Positions 26,535-35,664 of a DNA stretch of 64,000 nucleotides are shown here, one piece after another. Within the stretch, counting starts at the first letter, position 1. Each line of letters begins with the position of its first letter. The translations under genes and the position numbers were made by a program. The stretch is taken from positions 32,922 through 96,921 of the forward strand of contig CAYSOA010000005.1 of NCBI GenBank assembly GCA_964432565.1, written 5' to 3'. Origin of the DNA: CAIOHW01 sp964432565. GTDB lineage: Bacteria > Bdellovibrionota > UBA1018. The notes beneath the pieces are model-generated. The model was not told the origin of the DNA, did no database searches, and saw nothing but the letters and a program-made list of their open reading frames with translations.

Positions 26535-28070
26535 ATGGAACAAGCTCTCACCACGATTCGTCCTGAACTTCTTTCCATGACCCATGCACAGATGGCGGCC
26601 CTAGGGCCCTGGATCTGGGCCGTCGGCGGAAGTCTGGTCATGATGCTGGCCTCGGTGCTCTTCAAGTCCCAGAAGGGCATCGTTCCCACGTTTCTGATTC
26701 TCTTTGCCGCGGGAGCTGCATGGAGCTCGGGGTTGCTGATGGACTCGAGTGAGCAGCTTCTCTTCAACCGAATGATGGCGGTGGATCGGCTGACGCTGGT
26801 TTCGATCATCCTTTTTTCTGTGGCCGCGATCGTGACCACTCTGGTTTCAATGAAGTACCTCGATCGCGAGGGGCTTCAGCACCCGGAATACTACATTCTG
26901 ATGCTCTTCTCGATGGTGGGGATGATGAACATGGTTTCCGCCCTCGACCTGGTGGTGATCTTCATCGCCCTCGAGCTGATGTCCATTTCTGTCTACGTGC
27001 TGGTCGGGTTTCGCAGGGCGGATCGCCGGAGCAACGAAGCGGCAGTGAAGTACTTTGTTCTCGGCGGCGCGGCTTCTGCCATCTTCCTTTATGGGACGGC
27101 CCTGCTCTACGGGGCAACCGGTTCGATCCAGCTGCAGGAGATTTTGTCCGCTGCGCGGCAGGGTGCGGTCGGTGGCTCGATGCTCTTCGTGCTCGGGGCT
27201 GCGCTAGTTCTCTTTGGGTTCCTGTTCAAGGTGGCCGCGTTTCCCTTTCACATGTGGATGCCGGACGTCTATGAGGGAGCTCCGGCGCCCATTACCGGAT
27301 TTATGACCACCGGGATCAAAGCGGCCTCGTTTGTTACCTTCGTTCGCGTCCTCGATGGTTTGGGTTACGCAAATGGCCTGGGTGAGGCGCTTCAGCGTCA
27401 CCTGCATGACATTCTCTGGCTTGCTGCGGCCCTGACGATGCTCATTGGAAATCTGGTGGCTCTGGCCCAGGTGAATCTCAAGCGGATGCTGGCCTACTCG
27501 TCAATCGCTCACACCGGGTATTTGCTGGTTGGCCTGGTGGCCGGTGCCGGACAGGGCCCGGTGTTCCTGTATCTTTTGGCCTATACGCTCATGAACCTCG
27601 GTGCCTTTGCAGTTCTCTCGGTTATGGCTCGCCGCGGGGATGCAGGCGTCAATCTGCACGACATGGCGGGACTGGCGCAGCGACGCCCCTTTCTTGCGCT
27701 GGCCATGTCGATCTTCCTTTTTTCGATGGCCGGAGTGCCGCCGACGGCCGGCTTTGCCGCCAAATATCTGTTACTCTCGTCGGCAGTTCAGTCCGGCGAG
27801 ATCTGGCTTACGGTCATTGCCGTGCTGTGTAGTGCCATTTCCGTGTACTATTACCTGAGAGTGCTCGTGTTCATGTACATGCGCGAGCCTGCAGCAGAGG
27901 CCGGAACCATTCCGCGGTCGTGGATGACGGCGGGAGCGATTCTGGCGATGGTGCTGCTGACCCTGCAGATCGGAGTCTTCCCCTCATCGGTGGTGGAGAC
28001 CGCACGATCCCTGCAGGGAAGCGCGGCACTGGTCCATACGGCTCCTGCAGGCACCACCGCCGCTCGTTGA
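26535..28070 (+). CDS. nuoN: NADH-quinone oxidoreductase subunit N
   Basis: The protein has 511 residues and is the last antiporter-like subunit. Glu147 (FIALELMSISVYVLVGF), Lys232 (LFKVAAFPFHMW), Lys262 (GIKAASFVTF) and NLKRMLAYSSIAHTGYL are intact. The ATG at 26535 is preceded by AAGGGA. It ends the standard nuo set. The next gene follows after 34 nt with no clear terminator. Confidence 0.98.
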   Translation: MEQALTTIRPELLSMTHAQMAALGPWIWAVGGSLVMMLASVLFKSQKGIVPTFLILFAAGAAWSSGLLMDSSEQLLFNRMMAVDRLTLVSIILFSVAAIVTTLVSMKYLDREGLQHPEYYILMLFSMVGMMNMVSALDLVVIFIALELMSISVYVLVGFRRADRRSNEAAVKYFVLGGAASAIFLYGTALLYGATGSIQLQEILSAARQGAVGGSMLFVLGAALVLFGFLFKVAAFPFHMWMPDVYEGAPAPITGFMTTGIKAASFVTFVRVLDGLGYANGLGEALQRHLHDILWLAAALTMLIGNLVALAQVNLKRMLAYSSIAHTGYLLVGLVAGAGQGPVFLYLLAYTLMNLGAFAVLSVMARRGDAGVNLHDMAGLAQRRPFLALAMSIFLFSMAGVPPTAGFAAKYLLLSSAVQSGEIWLTVIAVLCSAISVYYYLRVLVFMYMREPAAEAGTIPRSWMTAGAILAMVLLTLQIGVFPSSVVETARSLQGSAALVHTAPAGTTAAR

Positions 28071-28104
28071 TCGAGCCGGGCCTCTCGACGGGAATTGAGA
28101 GGGC

Positions 28105-31100
28105 ATGGCGGCAAGAACGAGCTCGCAGAAATACAAGATTCGTCTTCGGTCGGGCCGCGTGCTCGGCCCTCTCGACGTGCAGCGTGTTCGCAAGTTGATT
28201 CGTGCGGGACATGTTCGTGGCGACGAACTGGCGAGGGACGCCTCTGGCGGTGACTGGGAGTCGCTGGCCCGTTTTCCCGAGCTGGCGCAGTTACTGCTCG
28301 AGGTGGCCGCCGGTGATCGCCCCATCGCCGGGGTTGATGAGGAGCGATCCACTCCCTCTCTGGCAAGAACACTTCCTCTTGGGTCGGCAAAAACGCAGAT
28401 TCTCGAGCCGACGGCGATTCTGCCCTCCGAGGCTCCCAATGAGCCCGCGCCAGCAACCCTGAGCCTTGAGCTTTCACTTCCCCCGGACGAGCCCGCATCC
28501 TCTACCGCCGGTACGAGCGATGGTGCAACTGCGGCAGTTGGCGAAGTGAAGCCGCAGGGGGTTCAACTGGATCGCTCGGACTCCCCGGATGACCGCACCG
28601 TGGTGGCCTCCGTGTTTGAGGATGATGAAGCGGATGAGACCAATGTGGCGATTGGGCTCGAGGGTGAAGAGCTTCCCCAGCAGGTTAGGATCTCCGAGGA
28701 AAAGACTGTTGTCTTTCAGCGTTCATCGATGTCGAAGCGCCTGCCCGGGAAGGTTTCCGGTAAGGGATCAGAGCGCACCCGCAGAGTCGTTGTGCTGCTC
28801 GGTCTGGTTTTCGTCGCTGTCGAGCTGCTGTCGGACATGGGGTCGACGCGCCGAAAAGCGGTGGAGCGTGCGGATGGGCTTCGTCCCCGTCTCCCCTCGG
28901 CTTCCGAAAAGAATGGGGATCCTGCCACAAGCCAGAAGCTTTATCTGCAGGGGCTTGAGGCCTACCGCATGGACGGCATTCCGGAATATCGGCGCGCGGT
29001 TCAGTATTTCACCCGGGCAGTTGAGGTCGATTCGGAGAATGTGCGAGCGCTGGCCATGCTCGCGTCAAGCTATCTGAACCTCATCGATGTTTCGAACAAG
29101 GATGAAACGTATTTCTCGGTCATCTCCAAGCTGATCGAGCTTTCACGGGCGAAGAACGTTGACCTTACGGAGACACTGATTGCCGAGGTTGAGTTTCTGC
29201 TGTTTTCTCAGCGACCCAGTGCCGCACAAAACAAGCTCATCGAGTACACGCGAACTCACAAAAACTACGATAATATCCTTTTTGTCTATCTTGCGACGAT
29301 TTTGGTGGCTCGCGGTGATTATGCGACCGCGGCGCGGTATCTCGCGCCTCTTGGTGATGACCTGCCGTTCAGCATCAAGGTCTACTACACGCGCGGACAG
29401 GTGGCCGAGGGACTTGGCGACAAGGAAGAGGCGCTTCGACAGTATCAAAAAGCCGTGGAGCTCAATCCCCGGCACGGGCTTGCACGCTACCGGATCTTGA
29501 AGATCCTTGAGGACCGCGCCCAACTCAAGGAGGGTCGGAAGCACTTGAGCTTCCTGACGCGCCAGCTTGGCCTCCTTCCCCACACCCAGCAGGCGCGTGT
29601 TTATTCGTGGCGTGCCACACTCGAAGAGTCGGACGGCCGCATCGACGTGGCGCTGGGACTGGTGGAGCGGGCGCTGCGACTCGACTCGGACGTCGCCGCG
29701 TATCATCTGCAATACTACCTGCTGAGGTCGCGCGCCGGAGATCAGGCGTCATCGACACTCAAGGAGGCGAGACTCTTTTACTATCTGGCCGAGGGTGAGC
29801 GGCTGGCACAGGAAGGCAAAGTCGAAGCAGCTCTTTCGCAGTATCTTGCGGCTCGAAACGAGAATCCCTCCAGTCCGCTTCCGCTGGTCAAGCGGGGCGA
29901 GCTATTCCATCGCGTGAAGCGAGACGTTGTGAATGCCCGCTTGGCCTACAAGAAGGCCGCGGAGCTGGCCCCTCGTGATGTGCAGATCTGGTCGAAGTAT
30001 ATCGAGCTGCTCATTCAGAGCTACGAGTGGGAGGAAGCCTCCAAGGCGATGGCCCGATTTCGAAACCTTCCGGTTCCTCAGGGGATCATCGACAAGGTCT
30101 CGGCAGACTGGCACGCCCGGCAGGGACTGCATGTTCAGGCGCAGGGCCACTACCGGAAGGCGATGTCGCGGACCTATATCGAGCCCGGCGTCTATCTGGC
30201 CTATGGGCAGAGTCTGCTCGCAACGGGAAAGTTCGAGGAGGCGCCCTTCATCTTTTCGCTGGCGCTGCGACAGGATCCCGAGAATCACGAGGCTATTCTC
30301 GGAACGGCCGCCGCTCTCGCAGGCAGTGACGGGATCGATCGAGCCGTGGCTTACCTTCAGGACGAACTTCAAAAGGGCCGTGGAACGCGGGTTGAGCTCC
30401 TTTGCGGAATTGCCTCGCTGTTGATTCAAAAGGGCCGATTGGATCCCGCCGCAGAGTTGATCGAGCAGGCCAAGCGCCTGCGCCCGGATGCGTCCCGTCC
30501 CTGGAGGGTCGAGGCGGAACTGAATCTTGCCAGAGGGGCCGATCGCAAGTTCAAGACTGTGGCAGCGGAGGCTTACCGCGCTTATCTGGATCGCAATCCC
30601 AGCGACGCGACCATGATGTACGAGCGTTACCGGGTACTGGTTGACCTCGAGCGATATGAAGAAGCGGATCACGAGTTGGGGCGTATTTATGAGTCGTATC
30701 CCAAGTTTCCGAGTCTGCACTTCAGCAAGGGGCTGATTTACATGAGGCTTGCCAACTACAAGGCGGCCATTCGCGAGTTTGAGCAGGAGTTGAAGAACGG
30801 AAACACGTCGACCCAGAACCTCGTGGAGCTGGGCAAGGCACATTTGGAGCTTCGGGATGCCGAAAAGGCCCTGGGATATTTCATTCAGGCCATTCGTCGC
30901 AGTCCGGCCGACCCCGAGCCGAAGTTTCAGGCGGGTCGCGCAAATTTTGCGCTCAGCCGCTATGACGCATCCATTGCGATGTATCAGGAGGCACTGAAGA
31001 CGGACGCGGGCAACCCGTTGATCTATCGACACCTCGGTTATGCATTCCGAGCCACGGGAGATCGTGCCAACATGCAGTGGGCGTTTGGAAAGTATCTCGA

Positions 31101-31149
31101 AATGGAGCCCGATGCTGCCGACAAGGCGCAGATCGAGCGAAACCTGTGA
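28105..31149 (+). CDS. GYF_2-domain, single-pass membrane, multi-TPR protein
   Basis: The protein has 1014 residues. Residues 9-65 resemble a GYF_2-type domain (KIRLRSGRVLGPLDVQRVRK then RGDELARDASGGDWESL). An acidic, Pro/Ser-rich linker follows, then one membrane helix near 227-245 (RRVVVLLGLVFVAVELLSD). About 730 residues of tetratricopeptide repeats complete the protein, for example EALRQYQKAVELNPRHG and AIREFEQEL. The cytoplasmic GYF and extracytoplasmic TPR orientation is inferred. TPR arrays bind proteins, so a scaffolding or envelope-assembly role is likely. GAGAGGG precedes the ATG. It sits between nuoN and serS on the same strand with short gaps. No specific function is known to me. 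Confidence 0.85.
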   Translation: MAARTSSQKYKIRLRSGRVLGPLDVQRVRKLIRAGHVRGDELARDASGGDWESLARFPELAQLLLEVAAGDRPIAGVDEERSTPSLARTLPLGSAKTQILEPTAILPSEAPNEPAPATLSLELSLPPDEPASSTAGTSDGATAAVGEVKPQGVQLDRSDSPDDRTVVASVFEDDEADETNVAIGLEGEELPQQVRISEEKTVVFQRSSMSKRLPGKVSGKGSERTRRVVVLLGLVFVAVELLSDMGSTRRKAVERADGLRPRLPSASEKNGDPATSQKLYLQGLEAYRMDGIPEYRRAVQYFTRAVEVDSENVRALAMLASSYLNLIDVSNKDETYFSVISKLIELSRAKNVDLTETLIAEVEFLLFSQRPSAAQNKLIEYTRTHKNYDNILFVYLATILVARGDYATAARYLAPLGDDLPFSIKVYYTRGQVAEGLGDKEEALRQYQKAVELNPRHGLARYRILKILEDRAQLKEGRKHLSFLTRQLGLLPHTQQARVYSWRATLEESDGRIDVALGLVERALRLDSDVAAYHLQYYLLRSRAGDQASSTLKEARLFYYLAEGERLAQEGKVEAALSQYLAARNENPSSPLPLVKRGELFHRVKRDVVNARLAYKKAAELAPRDVQIWSKYIELLIQSYEWEEASKAMARFRNLPVPQGIIDKVSADWHARQGLHVQAQGHYRKAMSRTYIEPGVYLAYGQSLLATGKFEEAPFIFSLALRQDPENHEAILGTAAALAGSDGIDRAVAYLQDELQKGRGTRVELLCGIASLLIQKGRLDPAAELIEQAKRLRPDASRPWRVEAELNLARGADRKFKTVAAEAYRAYLDRNPSDATMMYERYRVLVDLERYEEADHELGRIYESYPKFPSLHFSKGLIYMRLANYKAAIREFEQELKNGNTSTQNLVELGKAHLELRDAEKALGYFIQAIRRSPADPEPKFQAGRANFALSRYDASIAMYQEALKTDAGNPLIYRHLGYAFRATGDRANMQWAFGKYLEMEPDAADKAQIERNL

Positions 31150-31163
31150 TAGGGTGACCAAGT

Positions 31164-32495
31164 ATGCTGGACTCCCGATATTTTGATGAAGCGGTGGCAG
31201 AGCTTGAGGCTGGGTTGAGGCGGAGAAATGCCGATCTGGCCCCTGTGGCGAAGATCGCAGAGCTGTCGAAGGCACGCAGAACACTGATCATGGAGGGTGA
31301 TGCCTTGAAGGCCAGGCGTAATCAGTCCTCCCAGGAGATCGGCAAGCTCAAGGCTCGCGCGAAATCCGATCCTGCCGCAGCCGAAGAGGCCGAGAGGCGG
31401 ATGGTTGAGACTCGCGCGATCGGTGACGAGATCAAGGCCATCGACTTGAAGCTTTCGGTGGTCGATGAGGAGTTTCAGGCACTCCGGCTTTCGATTCCCA
31501 ATCTGCCGCACGAGAGTGTTCCGTCAGGGGCTGGCCCAGAGGACAACGTCGAGGTCCGCCAATGGGGGGTGCCGCGCGCGTTTTCGTTCCAACCTCTGGA
31601 CCATGTGGCATTGGGAGAGAAGCTCGGAGTTCTTGATTTTGAGAGGGCGGGAAAGCTCTCTGGAGCTCGTTTTTCGCTGTATCTCGGCGCCGGCGCGACG
31701 CTCGAGCGCGCGCTGATCCAGTTCATGCTCGACCTGCACACGCGGCAAAACGGCTACCGCGAAGTGATTCCTCCGTTCATGGTGAATCGAGAGTCGATGA
31801 CCGGCACGGGACAGTTGCCCAAGTTTGAGGAAGATCTTTTCAAGACCGGAACGGCTGATCGTGAGCTCTTTCTCGTTCCGACCTCTGAGGTGCCGCTCAC
31901 CAATATTTACCGCGACGAGATCATCGATCACGGCAGGCTCCCCTACTATCTCACCGCCTATTCACCGTGCTTTCGCTCGGAGGCGGGTTCGTACGGCAAG
32001 GACACGCGAGGACTGATTCGTCAGCATCAGTTTCAGAAGGTCGAGCTCGTAAAAATCGTCGAGCCGGAGAAGTCCTACGAGGAGCTCGAAAAGATGACGG
32101 CCAATGCCGAGCAGGTGCTTCAGCTTCTTGGCCTTCCCTATCGGACGATGGCTCTCTGCACGGGTGATATGGGTTTCAGTGCCGCCAAGACCTATGACAT
32201 CGAGGTTTGGCTGCCGGCACAGAACGCGTACCGCGAGATCTCGTCGTGCTCGAACTGCGAAGATTTTCAGGCAAGACGGGCGCAGATTCGCTATCGGCCC
32301 GAGGCCCAGGGCAAGCCGCGGCTGGCGCATACGTTGAACGGGTCGGGCCTGGCCGTGGGACGCACGTTCATTGCGATTCTTGAAAACTTTCAGGACGAAG
32401 CCGGTCGGGTGGAGATTCCTGAGCCGTTGCACCGTTACGTGGAGGGTGCCCCCGGGTTTAGTCGTGAGGGCGGAAAGATTTGGATGACGGCCTGA
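31164..32495 (+). CDS. serS: Seryl-tRNA synthetase
   Basis: The protein has 443 residues and is a class II synthetase that charges tRNA-Ser. The N-terminal coiled-coil arm that grips the long variable arm of tRNA-Ser is seen at about residues 30-105. Motif 2 (FRSEAGSYGKDTRGLIRQHQF) is shortened here to RSEAGSYGKDTRGLIRQHQF, and motif 3 is TLNGSGLAVGRTFIAILEN. ISSCSNCEDFQARR is typical of the family. It is followed 75 nt later by a tRNA-Ser(UGA) gene, its own substrate. Confidence 0.98.
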   Translation: MLDSRYFDEAVAELEAGLRRRNADLAPVAKIAELSKARRTLIMEGDALKARRNQSSQEIGKLKARAKSDPAAAEEAERRMVETRAIGDEIKAIDLKLSVVDEEFQALRLSIPNLPHESVPSGAGPEDNVEVRQWGVPRAFSFQPLDHVALGEKLGVLDFERAGKLSGARFSLYLGAGATLERALIQFMLDLHTRQNGYREVIPPFMVNRESMTGTGQLPKFEEDLFKTGTADRELFLVPTSEVPLTNIYRDEIIDHGRLPYYLTAYSPCFRSEAGSYGKDTRGLIRQHQFQKVELVKIVEPEKSYEELEKMTANAEQVLQLLGLPYRTMALCTGDMGFSAAKTYDIEVWLPAQNAYREISSCSNCEDFQARRAQIRYRPEAQGKPRLAHTLNGSGLAVGRTFIAILENFQDEAGRVEIPEPLHRYVEGAPGFSREGGKIWMTA

Positions 32496-32502
32496 GCGCG
32501 TC

Positions 32503-32531
32503 TTGACAGCACGCCCGTTGGGCTGAGACAC
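32503..32531 (+). promoter_or_regulatory. Possible promoter for tRNA-Ser(UGA)
   Basis: A consensus TTGACA lies at 32503-32508 between serS and the tRNA gene. The -10 expected at 32526-32531 (AGACAC) is poor. Only the -35 hexamer and its place 62 nt before the tRNA support this call. Confidence 0.3.
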
Positions 32532-32569
32532 CCTTGGAATCGATCGACCCCGATTCCTGTCCTGATTGC

Positions 32570-32660
<91 letters not shown>

Positions 32661-32740
32661 TAATCCCTTAGGTTTCAAAGGGTTATGTGCCACCTTTTTT
32701 GCTGCACCGAATCATTGTAAGGGTAAAGACCGAGGAGTTC

Positions 32741-33472
32741 ATGGTGCAGTTTTTTGCGGTTCGCTCACGGCGGTTGGCCTTGGTACTCGCCATCATCTCT
32801 TTTCCCTTGGTTTCGCGCGCTGAGTCCTTTGCCCGGCCGGCCTCTGTAGGCTTTTATCCGCTTTGGGAAAACACCGGATATGTCGAGCCGCACCGCCACT
32901 TTTATCTCGGCACGAATGGGAGTGTTCTCGGCCTGCAGGATTGGGGACAGGTCGTCGTTCAGCCGCTCAACTTTCTGTATCGAACGCCGAACTTCGGCTT
33001 CAAGTTTCGCCTGCCGTGGCAGTCGTCATGGAGTACCGCGCTTCAGGTCAGTACCTTTTACCTGCTCGAAATGGCCAGTCGGGCGACGCTTTCCCCACAA
33101 TACAGTTCTCGAATCGATAACCCGGACTATCGCGTCTTGCTCGTTCCGGTGTCCCTCTCTGCGAGTCGTCGGTTTTCAGATGCCATCACGGTCCATCAGA
33201 CCCTGACCTTCCTCGCGCTTTTCAGTTCAGGATCCCTGCAGGATGCCGTGACGCCCGCGTATTCGATCGTGGGTGAATTCGAGGCGCTATCCCGCCATTC
33301 CCTTCTGTTTCATCTGGCTGAGCTTGGGTTTTGGAATCATGACCATTTGATGGTGGGAGCATCGTATCGCTGGGCCGGAGAGCGCATGGAGTTTCGTGCC
33401 GGTTATTTTTATCGGGTCAGTGCCGGTGCGGCACAGTCGGCTCCGCTGGTATCGCTGGGGGTGTACTTGTGA
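32741..33472 (+). CDS. Predicted outer-membrane beta-barrel protein
   Basis: The protein has 243 residues. It has a signal peptide (LALVLAIISFPLVSRAES) and then alternating polar/aromatic strands such as HRHFYLGTNGSVLGL, FGFKFRLPW and MEFRAGYFYRVSAGA. It ends in GVYL. This pattern fits a small beta-barrel of about 8-12 strands, but I do not recognise the family. The ATG at 32741 is preceded by GAGGAG; an in-frame start at 32687 would put 18 residues before the signal peptide. The following lipoprotein gene starts on its stop codon, so the two are probably functionally linked. Confidence 0.65.
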   Translation: MVQFFAVRSRRLALVLAIISFPLVSRAESFARPASVGFYPLWENTGYVEPHRHFYLGTNGSVLGLQDWGQVVVQPLNFLYRTPNFGFKFRLPWQSSWSTALQVSTFYLLEMASRATLSPQYSSRIDNPDYRVLLVPVSLSASRRFSDAITVHQTLTFLALFSSGSLQDAVTPAYSIVGEFEALSRHSLLFHLAELGFWNHDHLMVGASYRWAGERMEFRAGYFYRVSAGAAQSAPLVSLGVYL

Positions 33473-34968
33473 GTCGTCGCCCGTGGATCTTCGCCCCTTT
33501 GGTGCTGGCCATCCTCTCGGCGTGTGACTGGACGCAGTTTGCCTTCATGAACAGCATTCCCTTCAAGGGTGATCCCTCGAAGAACCCAGAGGTTCGAGTC
33601 TATCTCGGTATCGACGGTCTTTCTTATTATTCGGTGCTGGATGCGCAGGCTAGGGGAGCCTTTCGAGGCGGAGAGTGGTCGCTGGCAAAGTCGATCGCCC
33701 CCTTTCCTGTCACTTCCGACGCCAACTGGACCCGAATCTTGAGAACGCAGCCCATCGAGGGCTACGAGCTCGAGTATTACGATCCGATCTCGGATCGAAT
33801 CGAGAACCCCGGGCTTTTAGGGCTCGTGCGCCACATCATGCCGGTTTTTAATGAGTCACTGAACCTCTCGGCTCCTTGGTGGAACGGCTTCGATCACACT
33901 GGCAGCGGTTATTTTTCTTCGATTTCGGCGTACTCCGATGTTTACGCCAGCCTGGGAGAGTCGCTGGACAGCCTATTTTTTCTTTTGGAGGGACGTGCAG
34001 AAACCGCGTCGACCTTTTCCGCGTACCTGTTGGAGTTCGATGTGCTCGGCCACATGGAGCACCGCATGGACTCGGCGGATGCCCTGATGCTGCTTTCGCG
34101 AAAGATCGATCAATTCGTGCGACGCCACCCCGAGCGTCGATTCTATTTCACGATCTTCTCGGATCACGGAATGGATTTCATGCCTTCGGCGCCCGACAAG
34201 CTGGTGATGATGGATGAGGAACTTCCAAAGGTAGGCGTCCAGGCGGTGCGTACTCTTTCTGGGCGTGACCCCACCCCAGGTCCCTATGCGGTTCCGGTGA
34301 TTCACACCCGTGTTTCGTACTCGTCGCTTCATACGCACCCTTCGTTGGTCGAAGAGGTGGCCGGACGCGTGAGTCGGCTTCCGTCGGTCGATGTTGCAGT
34401 CGGAGGGCTTCCTGCGCCGGTGACCGACCCGGGGGCTCCTCGTCCTTTGGAGTGGTTTGGCATCTGGGCGGACGGAAGTCTTGCCGCTTACTTCGGCTTC
34501 GATGCGACCACCGACGAGTATTATCTGCCGCCCGGACAAGACTACGCGCGGCTGGGGCTGGATTCGTCGATCTCCTCCGGCCCCGGATTTCGAGTCATTG
34601 GTGATGACGCGCTCTTTGCCCTGGTGAGTGACAAGAAGTATCCCGATCTATTTTACCGAATTCGCACCGGGCTTTCCGCAGTCGGGGTTCGGTATCCCGG
34701 ACAGGTGCTGGTGTCGTTTCGCGAGCTTTATGCTTCGCGAGGATTTACGGCGCTTCCGGGCGCCGATCAGGTCGCCAACGAAGGGTTTCATGGGGCCCTC
34801 AGCGAAGGTGGCAGCCTCGGAACGCTCCTGACCAACGAGACATCGGTTCCTGCAGTAGTCCGAGCCGAATCCGTGGTGGATCTGTTTCCGGCGCTCGAGC
34901 GGCACCTGCACCAGAGCCGTGGGCTGAAGGTCCATTCCGTCGATGCTCACCACGGCCTGCGCTACTGA
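33469..34968 (+). CDS. Lipoprotein of the alkaline phosphatase / type I phosphodiesterase superfamily
   Basis: The protein has 499 residues. The start is GTG, overlapping the barrel gene. A lipobox LSAC puts the lipidated Cys at position 19. Metal-binding motifs of the superfamily are visible: GIDGLSYYSV with Asp49, a Ser/Thr-rich nucleophile region FPVTSDANWT, LEFDVLGHMEHRMD, SDHGMDF, and a C-terminal HHGLRY. These suggest a two-metal phosphodiesterase or phosphatase acting in the periplasm or on the outer membrane. The substrate is unknown. Coupling to the barrel suggests an envelope substrate. Confidence 0.75.
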   Translation: MSRRPWIFAPLVLAILSACDWTQFAFMNSIPFKGDPSKNPEVRVYLGIDGLSYYSVLDAQARGAFRGGEWSLAKSIAPFPVTSDANWTRILRTQPIEGYELEYYDPISDRIENPGLLGLVRHIMPVFNESLNLSAPWWNGFDHTGSGYFSSISAYSDVYASLGESLDSLFFLLEGRAETASTFSAYLLEFDVLGHMEHRMDSADALMLLSRKIDQFVRRHPERRFYFTIFSDHGMDFMPSAPDKLVMMDEELPKVGVQAVRTLSGRDPTPGPYAVPVIHTRVSYSSLHTHPSLVEEVAGRVSRLPSVDVAVGGLPAPVTDPGAPRPLEWFGIWADGSLAAYFGFDATTDEYYLPPGQDYARLGLDSSISSGPGFRVIGDDALFALVSDKKYPDLFYRIRTGLSAVGVRYPGQVLVSFRELYASRGFTALPGADQVANEGFHGALSEGGSLGTLLTNETSVPAVVRAESVVDLFPALERHLHQSRGLKVHSVDAHHGLRY

Positions 34969-34974
34969 GAGGCG

Positions 34975-35598
34975 TCAACGTTCCTGTCGGGAGATCTTTC
35001 CGGCTGCTCGCAGAAGGGTTTCCAGCATTCCCCGTGACACTTCCTCCGGCTTTCGGTGGGGCGTATCGGCCTCCTCGTAGGCGGTCGCCTCAACCAGGTT
35101 CTGAGCGGTCTGCTTCAGTTCGATCCAGCCGCAAAAGTGCTTGAAGCGCTCATCGCCGGACACTTTTTGATAGTCGATTCGGTAATGCTTGTCTGGACTC
35201 AGCTCGCGAAGACGCCACTGTTCGAGCCAGTTGAGGGTGATAAAGAATACCGGCTTGAGCCGGACCTGAACCATGGCCTCTCGTAGCAGCCCCTCGCCAG
35301 CGGGGACGTCACGGGTTGTGAAGGTCGTATTCTTCGGATTCTTGATGGTGGCCGGGTTCCAGAGCTGCTCCCTGAGTGTCGTCAGTTGGCCACTGAGAGT
35401 GATCTTCGCCGCGCCCCAGGCCCCGTGCGGCTTTTCGAAAGTGCCGAGTTGCCCGTGTTGAATCAGGGCTTCGGGGTACTTCAAGGAGCCGCTCCAGGTT
35501 TCGCCGACGGAGGCTCGACAGGGCTTGGGTTCGGCACCCGCCTCACTCGAAGAGACGACGGCAAGCACGACCAAAAGGGCAGCTCGAGAAATCGCCAT
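34975..35598 (-). CDS. Secreted protein of unknown function
   Basis: The protein has about 207 residues. It has an N-terminal signal peptide (ISRAALLVVLAVVSSSEAGA) and one mature region with two Cys (KPCRAS and KHFCGW) that could form a disulphide. No family was recognised; the long beta-rich middle could be a START/SRPBCC-like fold, but this is a guess. The ATG at 35598 is preferred; another lies at 35607. It is convergent with the phosphodiesterase gene, 7 nt apart, and divergent from the TSUP transporter. Confidence 0.6.
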   Translation of the reverse strand: MAISRAALLVVLAVVSSSEAGAEPKPCRASVGETWSGSLKYPEALIQHGQLGTFEKPHGAWGAAKITLSGQLTTLREQLWNPATIKNPKNTTFTTRDVPAGEGLLREAMVQVRLKPVFFITLNWLEQWRLRELSPDKHYRIDYQKVSGDERFKHFCGWIELKQTAQNLVEATAYEEADTPHRKPEEVSRGMLETLLRAAGKISRQER

Positions 35599-35664
35599 AG
35601 TCCCCATTCTACACGATGAGGTGCCTTCGGGTCATCCCGCCCCCTGCCATGCTAGAGTGGCAGC

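Noticed and set aside
29902..31284. Minus-strand frame of 460 codons
   Set aside because: It is a shadow of the TPR gene and the serS start; codon bias of the plus strand explains it.
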